A stretch of DNA of 64,000 bases from Pigmentiphaga kullae (GTDB lineage: Bacteria > Pseudomonadota > Gammaproteobacteria > Burkholderiales > Burkholderiaceae_B), in the NCBI RefSeq assembly GCF_004216695.1, contig NZ_SGXC01000002.1:1550001-1614000 (forward strand). Reading direction: 5' to 3'. Position 1 is the first letter of the stretch. Each line of letters begins with the position of its first letter. Positions 33,850-42,892 of this stretch are shown piece after piece. Both the position numbers and the translations under genes were made by a program. The notes below the pieces were generated by a model. The model searched no databases. It had not been told where the DNA came from and worked only from the letters and a program-made list of their open reading frames with translations.

Positions 33850-34809
33850 TCACGCGGACGGAACGGCCGGTATGCGATTGACCTCCACGGTGACGTGCGC
33901 CAGTTCTTCATGGACGGCCAATACCTCCCGGAAATAGGAAGGGGTGGCTTGCGTATCGGTCACCAGGCCCAGGATGCAGGCGTACTTGCCTTTGCCGACC
34001 CGCCAGACGTGCAGATCGGTAATGGTCGCCTGGAATGGGCACGCCTCGATCGCCTCGTGGATCTCGGCCACCACCGGCGCATCCATCTCCGCATCGAGCA
34101 GGACCTTGCCCGAGGCGCGCAGCAGGCCATACGCCCAGACGGCCACCAGGCCGGCGCCGACGATGCCCATGACCGGGTCCAGCCAGGCCGCGCCCCAGAG
34201 CTTGCCGCCGAACAAGGCGACGATGGCCAGTACGGAAGTGGCGGCGTCGGCAACGACGTGCAGATAGGCGGAACGCAGGTTCAGGTCGCTGCCGTGCGCG
34301 TGTGCATGGCCGTGCCCATGGTCGTGATCGTGGCCATGGCCATGCCCATGATGCCCGTCCTTGAGCAGCCAGGCGCATGCGAGATTGATGGCCAGGCCGA
34401 CGGCCGCGATGGCGATCGCCTGATCGTAGTGGATGGGCGTGGGAGCCATCAGCCGCTCCACGGACTCGTACAACATCAGGGCGGCCACCCCGGCCAGGAA
34501 CAAGGCGCTCGTGTAACCGCCCAGCACCTCGATCTTCCAGGTTCCGAAAGCGAAGCGCCGGTCATGGGCATAACGCCGCGCCGCGCCGTACGCCAGCACC
34601 GCCAGCCCGAGCGCCAGCGCGTGCGAGCTCATGTGCCACCCGTCGGCCAGCAGCGCCATCGAATTGAAGACGTAGCCGCCAAGGATCTCGACCACCATCA
34701 TCGTCGCGGTAAGCAGGACCGCCCAGCGGGTATTGCGTTCGGCCAGGGGGTTGCCTTCGTCGAAGACGTGGCTGTGCGTCCAATTCTCGGGGGTGGCGGA
34801 TGTCGACAT
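33850..34809 (-). CDS. dmeF: Cation diffusion facilitator DmeF (Co/Ni/Zn efflux)
   Basis: Inner-membrane metal/proton antiporter of 319 residues with six helices. 'HMSSHALALGLAVLAYGAAR' and 'HVVADAATSVLAIVALFGGK' carry the metal-site His/Asp residues, and a His-rich loop ('HHGHGHGHDHDHGHGHAHAH') lies between helices 4 and 5. The N-terminal 'HSHVFDEGNPLAERNTRWA' is typical of DmeF. It is divergent from dmeR over a short region containing an operator, matching the dmeRF systems that respond to cobalt and nickel. Confidence 0.92.
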   Translation of the reverse strand: MSTSATPENWTHSHVFDEGNPLAERNTRWAVLLTATMMVVEILGGYVFNSMALLADGWHMSSHALALGLAVLAYGAARRYAHDRRFAFGTWKIEVLGGYTSALFLAGVAALMLYESVERLMAPTPIHYDQAIAIAAVGLAINLACAWLLKDGHHGHGHGHDHDHGHGHAHAHGSDLNLRSAYLHVVADAATSVLAIVALFGGKLWGAAWLDPVMGIVGAGLVAVWAYGLLRASGKVLLDAEMDAPVVAEIHEAIEACPFQATITDLHVWRVGKGKYACILGLVTDTQATPSYFREVLAVHEELAHVTVEVNRIPAVPSA

Positions 34810-34839
34810 GAAGCAGCCTGCTCGGCGATGGGATTGTAT

Positions 34840-34857
34840 ACTATACCCCAGTATAGT
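34840..34857. promoter_or_regulatory. DmeR operator between dmeF and dmeR
   Basis: Inverted repeat ACTATAC-CCCA-GTATAGT. As I recall, the dmeRF operators of rhizobia combine a C-run with flanking TATAGTATA-like arms, and RcnR/FrmR-type repressors recognise such C/G tracts. It sits 24 nt from the dmeR ATG and 31 nt from the dmeF ATG, so it can control both. Confidence 0.75.
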
Positions 34858-34880
34858 TCATCCGGCAGCGAGGGCCATCC

Positions 34881-35156
34881 ATGGCACACACCATCCACAA
34901 CCAGAAGCAGCTCCTGACGCGCGTGCGCCGGATCAAGGGGCAGGCCGAGGCCCTGGAGAACGCCCTTGGCCAGCAGGTGGAATGCGTGGCCATCCTGCAG
35001 CAGATCGCCGCGATACGGGGCGCCGTGAACGGGCTCATGGCCCAGGTGCTGGAGGGACACATCCGCGAACACCTGGGCCAGGCCGACGTGCCCGCCGACG
35101 TGCGGGCGGCCGACCTGGAAGAAGTCGTGGCAGCCGTGCGGTCCTACATGAAGTAA
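34881..35156 (+). CDS. dmeR: RcnR/FrmR-family metal-responsive repressor DmeR
   Basis: A 91-residue all-helical repressor. His3, Cys35, His60 and His64 are present in the positions used by RcnR to bind nickel and cobalt, which favours a metal sensor over the formaldehyde sensor FrmR. 'LLTRVRRIKGQAEALENAL' is the DNA-contacting first helix of the family. It would repress itself and dmeF until metal binds. Confidence 0.92.
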   Translation: MAHTIHNQKQLLTRVRRIKGQAEALENALGQQVECVAILQQIAAIRGAVNGLMAQVLEGHIREHLGQADVPADVRAADLEEVVAAVRSYMK

Positions 35157-35172
35157 GGGCTGGACGCGCACC

Positions 35173-35556
35173 ATGATCAAGCGGATGAAGCAGTGGGCCC
35201 GGCGCATCAAGCAGGATGTGGTCGCGATCTGGCTGGCGGCCCGCGATCCCCGGACACCCAGGATGGCCAAGTTGCTCGCCCTGCTGGTGGCCGCCTACGC
35301 GGTCTCGCCCATCGACCTCATCCCGGACTTCATCCCCGTGCTGGGGTACCTGGACGACCTCATCATCGTCCCGCTCGGCATCCTGCTGGTCGTGCGCCTC
35401 ATCCCCGCCGACCTGATGGCCGAATTCCGGCGAGCGGCGGCGGACATGTCGAACCGGCCGGTCAGCCGAACCGCGGCGGCGGTATTCGTCGCGATATGGG
35501 TGCTCGCCGCAGCCCTGGTCCTGTTAGTCTTCTTCCGGAAGGCGGCGTTCGCCTGA
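35173..35556 (+). CDS. YkvA/DUF1232 membrane protein
   Basis: A 127-residue protein with the DUF1232 core 'LLVAAYAVSPIDLIPDFIPV' and 'LGYLDDLIIVPLGILLVV', plus a C-terminal membrane helix ('AAVFVAIWVLAAALVLLVFF'). Function of the family is unknown. It starts 17 nt after dmeR and ends 17 nt before the acetyltransferase gene, so all three may share a transcript. Confidence 0.85.
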   Translation: MIKRMKQWARRIKQDVVAIWLAARDPRTPRMAKLLALLVAAYAVSPIDLIPDFIPVLGYLDDLIIVPLGILLVVRLIPADLMAEFRRAAADMSNRPVSRTAAAVFVAIWVLAAALVLLVFFRKAAFA

Positions 35557-35573
35557 CTCGACAAGGAGACCCC

Positions 35574-36380
35574 GTGGGCAATACGTTCGACATCGACGCG
35601 TACCTGGCACGGCTCGGATACCAGGGTTCCACGGCCCCTTCCCTCGCGGCGCTGGATGCGCTGACCCGCGCCCACTCGCAATCCATTCCGTTCGAGAACC
35701 TGGACGTGCTGCTGCGCCGGCCCATCCACCTCGAACCCCAGCGCCTGTACGACAAGCTCGTTGCCGCGCGCCGCGGCGGCTATTGCTTCGAGTTGAACGG
35801 CCTGTTCCTGGAACTGCTCGCGCGGCTGGGCTTTGCCGTGCGCCCCCTGGCGGCACGGGTGCGCCTGAGCACGGCCGATCGCAGCATCATGGTCCAGCGC
35901 ACGCACCTGACGCTGGCGGTCAACCTGGACGGACAGGACTGGATCACCGACGTCGGTGTCGGCGCGACTTCGCTCACCCGCGCCCTGCGGCTGGAGGACG
36001 GCGTGCCCCAGCCCACGTCCCACGACGTGCGGCGCCTGGTGCGCGAGGACGGCAAGTGGTACCACCAGGTGCAGCATGCCGGCCAGTGGATCGACGTCTA
36101 CGAGTTCACCGGCGAGGACATGCCCATGGTCGACCGCGAGGTAGCGAACTGGTACACCAGCACGCATCCCGCTTCGCACTTTCTGCAAGGACTCACCGCG
36201 GCGCGGGTACTGCCCGAAGGCCGCCGGGTGACCTTGTCCGGCCGCATATTGAAGATACGGGAGGCCGATGGCCACGCCCGGGAACAGGTGCTGGACGGTC
36301 CGCAGGCGCTCCAAGCGGCGCTGCACGGACATTTCGGAATCGCCCTGACCATCGAAGAGCTCGAGTCGACGCGGATCTGA
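35574..36380 (+). CDS. Arylamine N-acetyltransferase
   Basis: Acetyl-CoA-dependent N-acetylation of aromatic amines and hydrazines. The 268-residue protein keeps the catalytic triad Cys71 ('RRGGYCFELNG'), His111 ('QRTHLTLAV') and Asp126 ('WITDVGVGA'), and 'SIPFENLDVLLRRPI' near residue 37. The start is GTG at 35574 with AAGGAG upstream; the longer open frame overlaps the YkvA gene in another frame. Full length for the family. Confidence 0.92.
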   Translation: MGNTFDIDAYLARLGYQGSTAPSLAALDALTRAHSQSIPFENLDVLLRRPIHLEPQRLYDKLVAARRGGYCFELNGLFLELLARLGFAVRPLAARVRLSTADRSIMVQRTHLTLAVNLDGQDWITDVGVGATSLTRALRLEDGVPQPTSHDVRRLVREDGKWYHQVQHAGQWIDVYEFTGEDMPMVDREVANWYTSTHPASHFLQGLTAARVLPEGRRVTLSGRILKIREADGHAREQVLDGPQALQAALHGHFGIALTIEELESTRI

Positions 36381-36476
36381 CCTTTGTATGAGTGGCTGAA
36401 CGAAGGTGATGGCTTGTATTCGTCCGCCTGCCCTCGGATCACATTTCACATGTCATCACCATGCAGAAACGCCTCG

Positions 36477-36890
36477 TCACGCCTTCCTGACCTCGAACGG
36501 ATTGAAAACCTCCACCTCGAAATGAGCGAAATCGCCAGCGTTGCGTGTCACCACTACCAGTTGATGCTGCTGCGCGGTAGCGGCAATCATTGCATCTTCA
36601 TAGAGTGTCTCGGAACGCCGGTGCATCAGACGCGCCCAGCGCCTGAAGGTTTCCGCATCCATGGGAAGGACGTTGTAGGACGCAGCCACCAGATCGGCCC
36701 AGTGGGCGATTTCGTCAGCCTTGTCCGCGTCCTGGTCGCGCGTCAGTTCGATGCCGGCCTCGATCTCGCCCAGCGTCACCGCCGACAGATAGAGGTCTCC
36801 GTCGGCAACAGACCGGAGCCACGCAACGACCGCGCCGTGTGGGCGTGGCCGGCGCAATTCGGAAATGACGTTGGTGTCCAGCAGATACAT
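36477..36890 (-). CDS. VapC-type PIN-domain toxin
   Basis: A 137-residue ribonuclease toxin. PIN acidic residues are visible: Asp5 in 'MYLLDTNVISEL', Glu in 'VTLGEIEAGIEL', Asp in 'LYEDAMIAATA' and Asp in 'RNAGDF'. The ATG at 36890 gives the usual 'MYLLDTN' start; a GTG at 36899, directly after the antitoxin stop, is an alternative. Translation is coupled to the antitoxin gene, as expected for a toxin-antitoxin operon. Confidence 0.88.
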   Translation of the reverse strand: MYLLDTNVISELRRPRPHGAVVAWLRSVADGDLYLSAVTLGEIEAGIELTRDQDADKADEIAHWADLVAASYNVLPMDAETFRRWARLMHRRSETLYEDAMIAATAQQHQLVVVTRNAGDFAHFEVEVFNPFEVRKA

Positions 36891-36899
36891 GCGGTGCAC

Positions 36900-37157
36900 T
36901 CAACGAATCGGCGCAATGCGTCGGCGCCGCGCCGCGCCTCGCGGCGGCACGAGGCACTCCGTGCGTGCCTCATCCGAAAGCAGCAGTTCCTTCAGCGACG
37001 GCTTGGCCGCGGCATGCAGCCGCCTCCATTCGGCGGCGGGGACGAGCACGGCGGCTTCGGCGCCACGCTTGGTCACCATCTGCGGCCCGTCCGAGAGACA
37101 AGCCTCGAGAAACTCGCTGAAGCGCGCCTTTGCGTCCTGTACAGCCCAGCTTTTCAT
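36900..37157 (-). CDS. Phd/YefM-family antitoxin
   Basis: An 85-residue antitoxin. 'MKSWAVQDAKARFSEFLEAC' and 'GPQMVTKRGAEAAVLVPAAEW' are the Phd/YefM DNA-binding core; the C-terminal half, 'LKELLLSDEARTECLVPPRG', would wrap the toxin. The basic tail 'AARRRRIAPIR' is a little unusual. It is the first gene of the pair, behind a promoter with an embedded palindrome. Confidence 0.88.
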   Translation of the reverse strand: MKSWAVQDAKARFSEFLEACLSDGPQMVTKRGAEAAVLVPAAEWRRLHAAAKPSLKELLLSDEARTECLVPPRGAARRRRIAPIR

Positions 37158-37168
37158 GGTGCACCCCG

Positions 37169-37198
37169 ATAAAGACTAGTCACCTGACTAGTTTACAA
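37169..37198 (-). promoter_or_regulatory. Autoregulated toxin-antitoxin promoter with operator filling the spacer
   Basis: Minus strand: -35 TTGTAA (37198-37193), then the perfect palindrome ACTAGTCA-CC-TGACTAGT at 37192-37175 (read here on the plus strand), then -10 CTTTAT (37174-37169). The palindrome is exactly the 18-nt spacer. A bound Phd/VapC complex would occlude RNA polymerase. Confidence 0.65.
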
Positions 37199-37219
37199 CT
37201 TGACTCCATCTCCTACAAT
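37192..37219 (+). promoter_or_regulatory. Possible mutS promoter
   Basis: TTTACA (37192-37197), 16 nt, TACAAT (37214-37219) on the plus strand, giving a leader of roughly 145 nt to the mutS ATG. The -35 abuts the toxin-antitoxin palindrome, so the two promoters are back to back. Confidence 0.45.
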
Positions 37220-37372
37220 CGATCCGTGGCAATCTGTCTCATACTCGCCCGGTAGTCGAAAGCCCTCACTACAATGCCATATCTGGCAGGGACGGCGCTT
37301 CGCCCTTCCGGCCAAACTCGGCCAAAGTTGTCCATGCTCTCATCCAGCGCCTCAAGAACTTATTGATTTTTA

Positions 37373-39997
37373 ATGAAAGAATCGGATACCAGCGCCCACA
37401 CCCCCATGATGCAGCAGTATCTCCGCCTGAAGGCCGAAGCCGGCCCTCTGCTGCTGTTCTACCGCATGGGCGATTTCTACGAGCTGTTCTACGACGATGC
37501 GGAAAAAGCCTCGCGTCTCCTGAACCTGACGTTGACCACCCGCGGCGCCTCCAATGGCGTGCCCATACGGATGGCGGGCGTGCCTTTCCACGCCGTCGAG
37601 CAGTACCTGGGCAGGCTGGTCAAGCTGGGCGAATCGGTCGCGATCTGCGAACAGATCGGCGACCCCGCCGCCTCGAAGGGACCGGTGGAACGCCGCATCG
37701 TCCGCATCGTGACGCCCGGCACGCTGACCGACGAGGCCCTGCTTCCAGCCAAGGCCGATCGCGCCATCGCCGCGGTCCAGCCGGGCAACGGCAAGACGGG
37801 CCGCGTGGGCATTGCCTGGCTGAACCTGGCCAGCGGTGAATTCCGACTGACCGAATGCGCGCCGGCCCTGCTGGCGAGCGAGCTGCATCGCATCTCGCCG
37901 GCGGAAGTGATCCTGGCCGAAGGCCAGCCGCTGCCGGTCGACTTCAGCGCCCCCATCAGCCCGGTGCCGGTCTGGCATTTCGAGACCAGCGGCGCGCGCC
38001 AGCAATTGCTGAACCACTTCGGCACGGACTCGCTGGCCGGCTTCGACGTCGAGGACATGCCCGAGGCCATCTGCGCCGCCGGCGCGCTGCTGCGCTACGT
38101 CTCGAACACGCAGTCCCAGGCGCTGGCGCACGTGCAGCAGCTGACCGCCGACCGCGCCAGCCAGTACGTGCTGCTCGACCCCGTCACGCGGCGCAACCTG
38201 GAACTGACCGAGACCCTGCGCGGCGAGGAATCCCCCACGCTGTTCTCGGTGCTGGACCACTGCCAGACGCCCATGGGCAGCCGGCTGCTGCGCCGCTGGC
38301 TGCACCATCCCCTGCGCGACAACGAGCCCGCCGCCGCCCGCCTGCGCGCCATCGAAACCTTGCTGGACGGCGGCGACCCACGCCTGCTGCAGGATGCGCT
38401 GGCGCCGCTGCCGGACGTGGAACGCATCTCCGCGCGCGTGGCCCTGCGCTCGGTACGGCCGCGGGAACTGGCCAGCCTGCGCGACGCGCTGGCGCTGCTG
38501 CCCGGGTTGCACGCCATGGTGCTGCGCCTGGCCGGCGAAGGCTCGATGCTGTCGGCCGACACGCAGGCGCGGCTGCCCGAACTGGCGGCCCAGCTCGCCC
38601 CCGATCCGGCCATCGCCGAACTGCTGACACGCGCCGTCGCCGCCGAGCCCGGCGTCAACGTGCGCGACGGTGGCGTGCTGGCCGCCGGCTTCGATCCCGA
38701 GCTGGACGAGTTGCGCGCACTGGAATCGCACAGCGGCGATTTCCTGGTGCAGTTGGAGAAGCGCGAACGGGAACGCACGGGCATCGCCAACCTGCGCGTG
38801 GAATTCAACCGGGTGCATGGCTTCTTCATCGAGGTCACGCGCGGCCAGACCGACAAGGTCCCCGACGACTACCGCCGCCGCCAGACGCTCAAGAACGCCG
38901 AACGCTACATCACTCCCGAACTCAAGACCTGGGAGGACAAGATCCTGTCCGCCCAGGATCGCGCCCTGGCGCGCGAGAAATGGCTGTACGAGCAGTTGCT
39001 GGACACGCTGGCGCCGCACGTGCGGGCGCTGACGCGCACGGCCGCGGCGCTGGCCGAGATCGACGTGCTGGCCGCCCTCGCCTTCCATGCCCGCACGAAC
39101 GACTGGGTCGCGCCCGAACTGCTGGACACGGCCGAGATCCAGATCGAACAGGGCCGCCATCCGGTGGTGGAGCGGGTCATCGAACGCTTCACGCCGAATG
39201 ACTGCCGGCTGGCGCAGACCCGCCGCATGCTGCTGATCACCGGCCCCAACATGGGCGGTAAGTCGACCTACATGCGGCAGACCGCGCTGATCGTGCTGCT
39301 GGCGCGCATCGGCAGCTTCGTGCCCGCGCGGGCGGCCCGCATCGGCCGCATCGACCGGGTGTTCACCCGGATCGGCGCCGCCGACGACCTGGCGGGCGGA
39401 CGCTCCACCTTCATGATGGAGATGATCGAGGCCGCCGCCATCCTGTCGTCCAGCACGTCCGACAGCCTGGTGCTGATGGACGAGATCGGCCGCGGCACCT
39501 CGACCTACGACGGCCTGGCCCTGGCCTGGGCGATCGCCTTCCAGCTCGTGTCGCAGAACCGCGCGCTGACCCTGTTCGCCACGCACTATTTCGAATTGAC
39601 CCGCCTGCCCTCGGTACGCCCCGAGGTCGCCAACGTCCACCTGGCCGCGGCGGAATCGCACAAGGGCATCGTCTTCCTGCACGAGGTGCGCGAAGGCCCC
39701 GCGAGCCGCAGCTACGGGATCCAGGTCGCGCAGCGCGCGGGCATCCCCGCCGCGGTCGTGCGCATGGCGCGGCGTGAACTGGAAAAGCTGGAGACGCAGG
39801 GGGCCCAGGTCCCGCAGATGGCGCTGTTCGCGCCGCCGCAGGACGAGGCCGCCGAAGCGCAGGAGCTGGAACAGGCGCGCGACCACGCCCTGGAAGCCGT
39901 GCGGGACGCGCTGGACGGCATCGACCCGGACCGACTGAGCCCGCGCGAGGCGCTGGACGAACTCTACCGGCTCAAGAGCCTGGCCCTGCCGCAATGA
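37373..39997 (+). CDS. mutS: DNA mismatch repair protein MutS
   Basis: Recognises mismatches and small loops and recruits MutL. The 874-residue protein is full length. The mismatch-binding Phe-X-Glu is in '[13 protein letters not shown]' near residue 35. Walker A is '[13 protein letters not shown]' from residue 624, then '[14 protein letters not shown]', and Walker B is '[16 protein letters not shown]'. The C-terminal region has the family's helix-rich dimer/tetramer segment. The ribosome site is weak. The stop overlaps the next gene by 4 nt (ATGA). Confidence 0.97.
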   Translation: MKESDTSAHTPMMQQYLRLKAEAGPLLLFYRMGDFYELFYDDAEKASRLLNLTLTTRGASNGVPIRMAGVPFHAVEQYLGRLVKLGESVAICEQIGDPAASKGPVERRIVRIVTPGTLTDEALLPAKADRAIAAVQPGNGKTGRVGIAWLNLASGEFRLTECAPALLASELHRISPAEVILAEGQPLPVDFSAPISPVPVWHFETSGARQQLLNHFGTDSLAGFDVEDMPEAICAAGALLRYVSNTQSQALAHVQQLTADRASQYVLLDPVTRRNLELTETLRGEESPTLFSVLDHCQTPMGSRLLRRWLHHPLRDNEPAAARLRAIETLLDGGDPRLLQDALAPLPDVERISARVALRSVRPRELASLRDALALLPGLHAMVLRLAGEGSMLSADTQARLPELAAQLAPDPAIAELLTRAVAAEPGVNVRDGGVLAAGFDPELDELRALESHSGDFLVQLEKRERERTGIANLRVEFNRVHGFFIEVTRGQTDKVPDDYRRRQTLKNAERYITPELKTWEDKILSAQDRALAREKWLYEQLLDTLAPHVRALTRTAAALAEIDVLAALAFHARTNDWVAPELLDTAEIQIEQGRHPVVERVIERFTPNDCRLAQTRRMLLITGPNMGGKSTYMRQTALIVLLARIGSFVPARAARIGRIDRVFTRIGAADDLAGGRSTFMMEMIEAAAILSSSTSDSLVLMDEIGRGTSTYDGLALAWAIAFQLVSQNRALTLFATHYFELTRLPSVRPEVANVHLAAAESHKGIVFLHEVREGPASRSYGIQVAQRAGIPAAVVRMARRELEKLETQGAQVPQMALFAPPQDEAAEAQELEQARDHALEAVRDALDGIDPDRLSPREALDELYRLKSLALPQ

Positions 39998-41034
39998 CCG
40001 CACCGACGCCGCGCCCGCTTTCCTGGCCCCGCCTGCTGCTGGCGGCGGCGCTGGCATGCGCGGCCATGGCGCCGGCGGCGGCCGCCACCACCAATGCCGA
40101 ATCGGGCTATGCGGCCCGCCAGGGTTTCGCCTTCGCCCTGCTGGGCAGCGTGCCCGCGCACGACGGCGACGAAACCGCCGTCGCCCAGATGCTGGCCCAG
40201 TTCGGCACCGAGACCGACCTGGCCATCCACACCGGCAACATCAAGGGGCGCGACGAGCGCTGCGACGACAAGACCTATGCCCGCCGGCACGCCCTGCTGG
40301 ACGGCAGTCCGGTCCCACTAGTGCTGGTGCCGGGCGAGCACGACTGGGCCGAATGCGACCGCCCCGCCGCGGGGCAGTTCGGCCCGGTCGAACGCCTGAA
40401 CCGGCTGCGCGAGCTGTTTTTCGACCCGGACGATTCGCTGGGCATGCTGAAGCTGAACCTGCAGCGCCAGAGCGAGACCGCGCGCTTCCGCGGCTATCCC
40501 GAGAATGCGCGCTGGGAATACGGCGACGTGCTGTTCGTCACCCTGAACGTCCCGGGCAACCAGAACAACTACCGCACGGGCGCCGGACGCAACGGTGAAT
40601 ACGAGGAGAGAATCCAGGCCGATACCTCGTGGCTGCGGCAGGCCTTCGCGACCGCCACGCGGCTCAAGGCGCGCGGACTGGTCCTGGCCTTCTCCGCCGA
40701 CCCGCACTTCGAGGGCCGGCACACGCTGGCCGGCGGGGTCGATCCGTATGCCGCGCTGAAGGCCGACCTGGCCCGGCTGGCCGCCAAATATGCGGGCCAG
40801 GTGCTGGTCGTACACGGCGGCGGCCCCTCACACGACCGCGGCCGGCCGGGCCATGCCCTGGCGGATCATCCGGTCAAATTCAACGGCAAGACATTGCAGC
40901 ACGTGGCGCGCGTCGCGGTGCCCGCCGCGCCGGACCCCGCCCACTGGCTCAAGGTGAGCGTGGAGCCCGGCAACCGGGACGTCTTCCGGATAGAAAACGC
41001 CAACACGGTGCTGCGTCCTCCGCAGCCCCGCTAG
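39994..41034 (+). CDS. Secreted calcineurin-like phosphoesterase-fold protein (degenerate metal site)
   Basis: A 346-residue protein with a signal peptide ending 'MAPAAAA'. The order of motifs resembles metallophosphoesterases but the residues have drifted: '[11 protein letters not shown]' in place of GD-X-V-D, '[13 protein letters not shown]' in place of GNHD, and '[10 protein letters not shown]' late. Activity is therefore uncertain; a binding role is possible. It overlaps the end of mutS by 4 nt, which is probably packing rather than a functional link. Confidence 0.6.
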   Translation: MTAPTPRPLSWPRLLLAAALACAAMAPAAAATTNAESGYAARQGFAFALLGSVPAHDGDETAVAQMLAQFGTETDLAIHTGNIKGRDERCDDKTYARRHALLDGSPVPLVLVPGEHDWAECDRPAAGQFGPVERLNRLRELFFDPDDSLGMLKLNLQRQSETARFRGYPENARWEYGDVLFVTLNVPGNQNNYRTGAGRNGEYEERIQADTSWLRQAFATATRLKARGLVLAFSADPHFEGRHTLAGGVDPYAALKADLARLAAKYAGQVLVVHGGGPSHDRGRPGHALADHPVKFNGKTLQHVARVAVPAAPDPAHWLKVSVEPGNRDVFRIENANTVLRPPQPR

Positions 41035-41041
41035 GGCCTGT

Positions 41042-41644
41042 TCAGTGCAGCGTACCGGGGTTGCGCCGGGCCTCGATCAGCGCATCCAGGATATCGTCGC
41101 TTTCCTCGTCGCTGTCGGCGTATCCCTGCTCGATTTCTTCCGGGTCGGCCGGCCGGACCTCCAGCAGCTTGATGCGCACGCGCAGCGCCATGCCCGCATA
41201 GGGATGGTTGGCGTCCAGCACCACCTTGTCGTCGGTCAGGTCGGTAACCGAGAAGATCAACGCGTTCTCGTCGCTGTCGCCGTCATCGGGCTCGACCTCG
41301 GTTTCCTCGCCGTCCTCGGCATCGCCGGGCACGCCTTCGAACTGCATGCCGACCTCGATCGGCTCCGGGAAACGCGAACGCGGCTCGACCCGCAGCAGCT
41401 CCGGATCGTAGTCGCCGAACGCGTCGCTCGGCTCGAGATGGAAGGTCTGCTCGAAACCGGCGGTCTTGCCTTCCAGGCCGTCGTCCAGGCGGGGCAGCAG
41501 GCTGTCCAGCCCGCGATGGAGAAAGCTCACGGGGCCATCGCTGTCATCGAGCGCTTCCCCGTCCGTGCTCATGATCCAGAACTCGACCGTGACGACGGTA
41601 TTCTCGCCGACGGCCAGGGCCGGATCGCTGTTGGAAGCGGTCAT
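41042..41644 (-). CDS. SlyD-like FKBP-type peptidyl-prolyl isomerase
   Basis: A 200-residue cytoplasmic isomerase/chaperone. 'VGENTVVTVEFWIMSTDGEA', 'LPRLDDGLEGKTAGFEQTFH' and 'EPSDAFGDYDPELLRV' are the SlyD/FkpB pattern, with an inserted chaperone flap. The flap carries a long acidic insertion ('GDAEDGEETEVEPDDGDSDE'). The His/Cys-rich metal-binding tail of enterobacterial SlyD is missing. It is divergent from roxA. Confidence 0.85.
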   Translation of the reverse strand: MTASNSDPALAVGENTVVTVEFWIMSTDGEALDDSDGPVSFLHRGLDSLLPRLDDGLEGKTAGFEQTFHLEPSDAFGDYDPELLRVEPRSRFPEPIEVGMQFEGVPGDAEDGEETEVEPDDGDSDENALIFSVTDLTDDKVVLDANHPYAGMALRVRIKLLEVRPADPEEIEQGYADSDEESDDILDALIEARRNPGTLH

Positions 41645-41724
41645 AATCTTGGTTTCCCGTATACGTTGGATGGCCTTTCATTCTACAGGCTGGCCCCCGC
41701 CCCTCCCGGACCCGAAGCATCTCC

Positions 41725-42870
41725 ATGAATCCCGACCTTCCCACCCGCCTCCTGGGCGGCCTCTCGCCATCCCGGTTCATGCAGCGCCACTGGCAGCGCA
41801 AGCCGCTGCTGATACGCGGCGCCTTCGAGAACCTCCGCCCGCCGCTGTCCATCGCCCAGGTCAAGCGACTGGCCCGCCGGGACGAAGTCGAGTCCAGGCT
41901 GGTCTGGCGCGAGCAAGGCGCCTGGCAGATGGAGCGCGGCCCGTTCGGACGGCTGCCGCCGGCGCGCGAGCCTGAATGGACGCTGCTGGTCCAGGGGGTG
42001 AACCTGCACGACGACGCGGCGGCCGATCTGATGGCGCAATTCCGCTTCGTTCCCGATGCGCGGCTGGACGACGTGATGATCAGCATCGCCACCGATCGCG
42101 GCGGCGTCGGCCCGCATTTCGACAGCTACGACGTCTTCCTCTTGCAGGCCAGCGGACGCCGGCGCTGGCGCATCGGCCGCCAGCGCGACCTGGAGCTGGA
42201 CCCCGACGCGCCGCTCAAGGTGCTGCGCCATTTCGAACCCACCGAGGAATTCGTGCTGGAAGCGGGCGACATGCTGTACCTGCCGCCCGCCTACGCTCAC
42301 GACGGCATCGCCGAAGGCGACGACTGCATGACGATCTCCATCGGTTTCCGCTCGCCGTCGCTGGCCGAACTGGCGCGCGGCATGCTGGAATTCGCGTCCG
42401 AGTCGCTGACCGAGCGTCTGCCGCCGGCGCTGCGCGGCCACTACAAGGATGCCGGCCAGCCCGCGGCGCGGCAGCCCGCCGCCCTGCCCGAAGCCATGGT
42501 CGAGGCCGCGCTGGCCGCCGTCTCGGCGGTGAAGTTCGACGCGGCGCTGGCCGCGCGCCACCTGGGCTGCTGGCTGACCGAGCCCAAGCCCGAAGTCGTG
42601 TTCGACCCGCCCGACCCCGCGACACTGCCGGACCTGGAAATGGATTGGCCGCCGTCGGGCGAGCTGGTGCTGGACCGCCGCACGCTGATGATCCACCGTG
42701 GCCGGATGCTGTTCATCAACGGCGAAAGAGCCGAGGTCGATGCGACCCCGGCCCTTCGTGGACTGGCGGACCTGCGTCGGCTGGCGTGCGCCTGGGCGAA
42801 ACCCGGCGACGACGAACGCGCGGCCCTGCAGGAATGGCTGGACTCAGGATGGCTGCACTACCGCCCCTGA
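41725..42870 (+). CDS. roxA: Ribosomal protein arginine hydroxylase (JmjC/cupin oxygenase, YcfD/RoxA type)
   Basis: 2-oxoglutarate/Fe(II) oxygenase that hydroxylates an arginine of ribosomal protein L16. The 381-residue length fits. The iron ligands are His131 and Asp133 in 'GPHFDSYDVFLLQ' and His192 in 'YLPPAYAHDGIAEG'. The N-terminus 'RFMQRHWQRKPLLIRGAF' is the family's opening, and the C-terminal winged-helix region is present. Confidence 0.88.
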   Translation: MNPDLPTRLLGGLSPSRFMQRHWQRKPLLIRGAFENLRPPLSIAQVKRLARRDEVESRLVWREQGAWQMERGPFGRLPPAREPEWTLLVQGVNLHDDAAADLMAQFRFVPDARLDDVMISIATDRGGVGPHFDSYDVFLLQASGRRRWRIGRQRDLELDPDAPLKVLRHFEPTEEFVLEAGDMLYLPPAYAHDGIAEGDDCMTISIGFRSPSLAELARGMLEFASESLTERLPPALRGHYKDAGQPAARQPAALPEAMVEAALAAVSAVKFDAALAARHLGCWLTEPKPEVVFDPPDPATLPDLEMDWPPSGELVLDRRTLMIHRGRMLFINGERAEVDATPALRGLADLRRLACAWAKPGDDERAALQEWLDSGWLHYRP

Positions 42871-42892
42871 AACCACGCTTCGCCGGCCTTGC

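Noticed and set aside
36477-37219. Genomic island boundary at the toxin-antitoxin pair
   Set aside because: No tRNA, integrase or flanking direct repeat is seen; the pair sits between ordinary chromosomal genes.
37370-40057. Very long open frame antisense to mutS
   Set aside because: GC-rich codon bias leaves the antisense frame open. Its product is low-complexity Gly/Arg/Gln/His-rich and matches no family, whereas mutS is intact.
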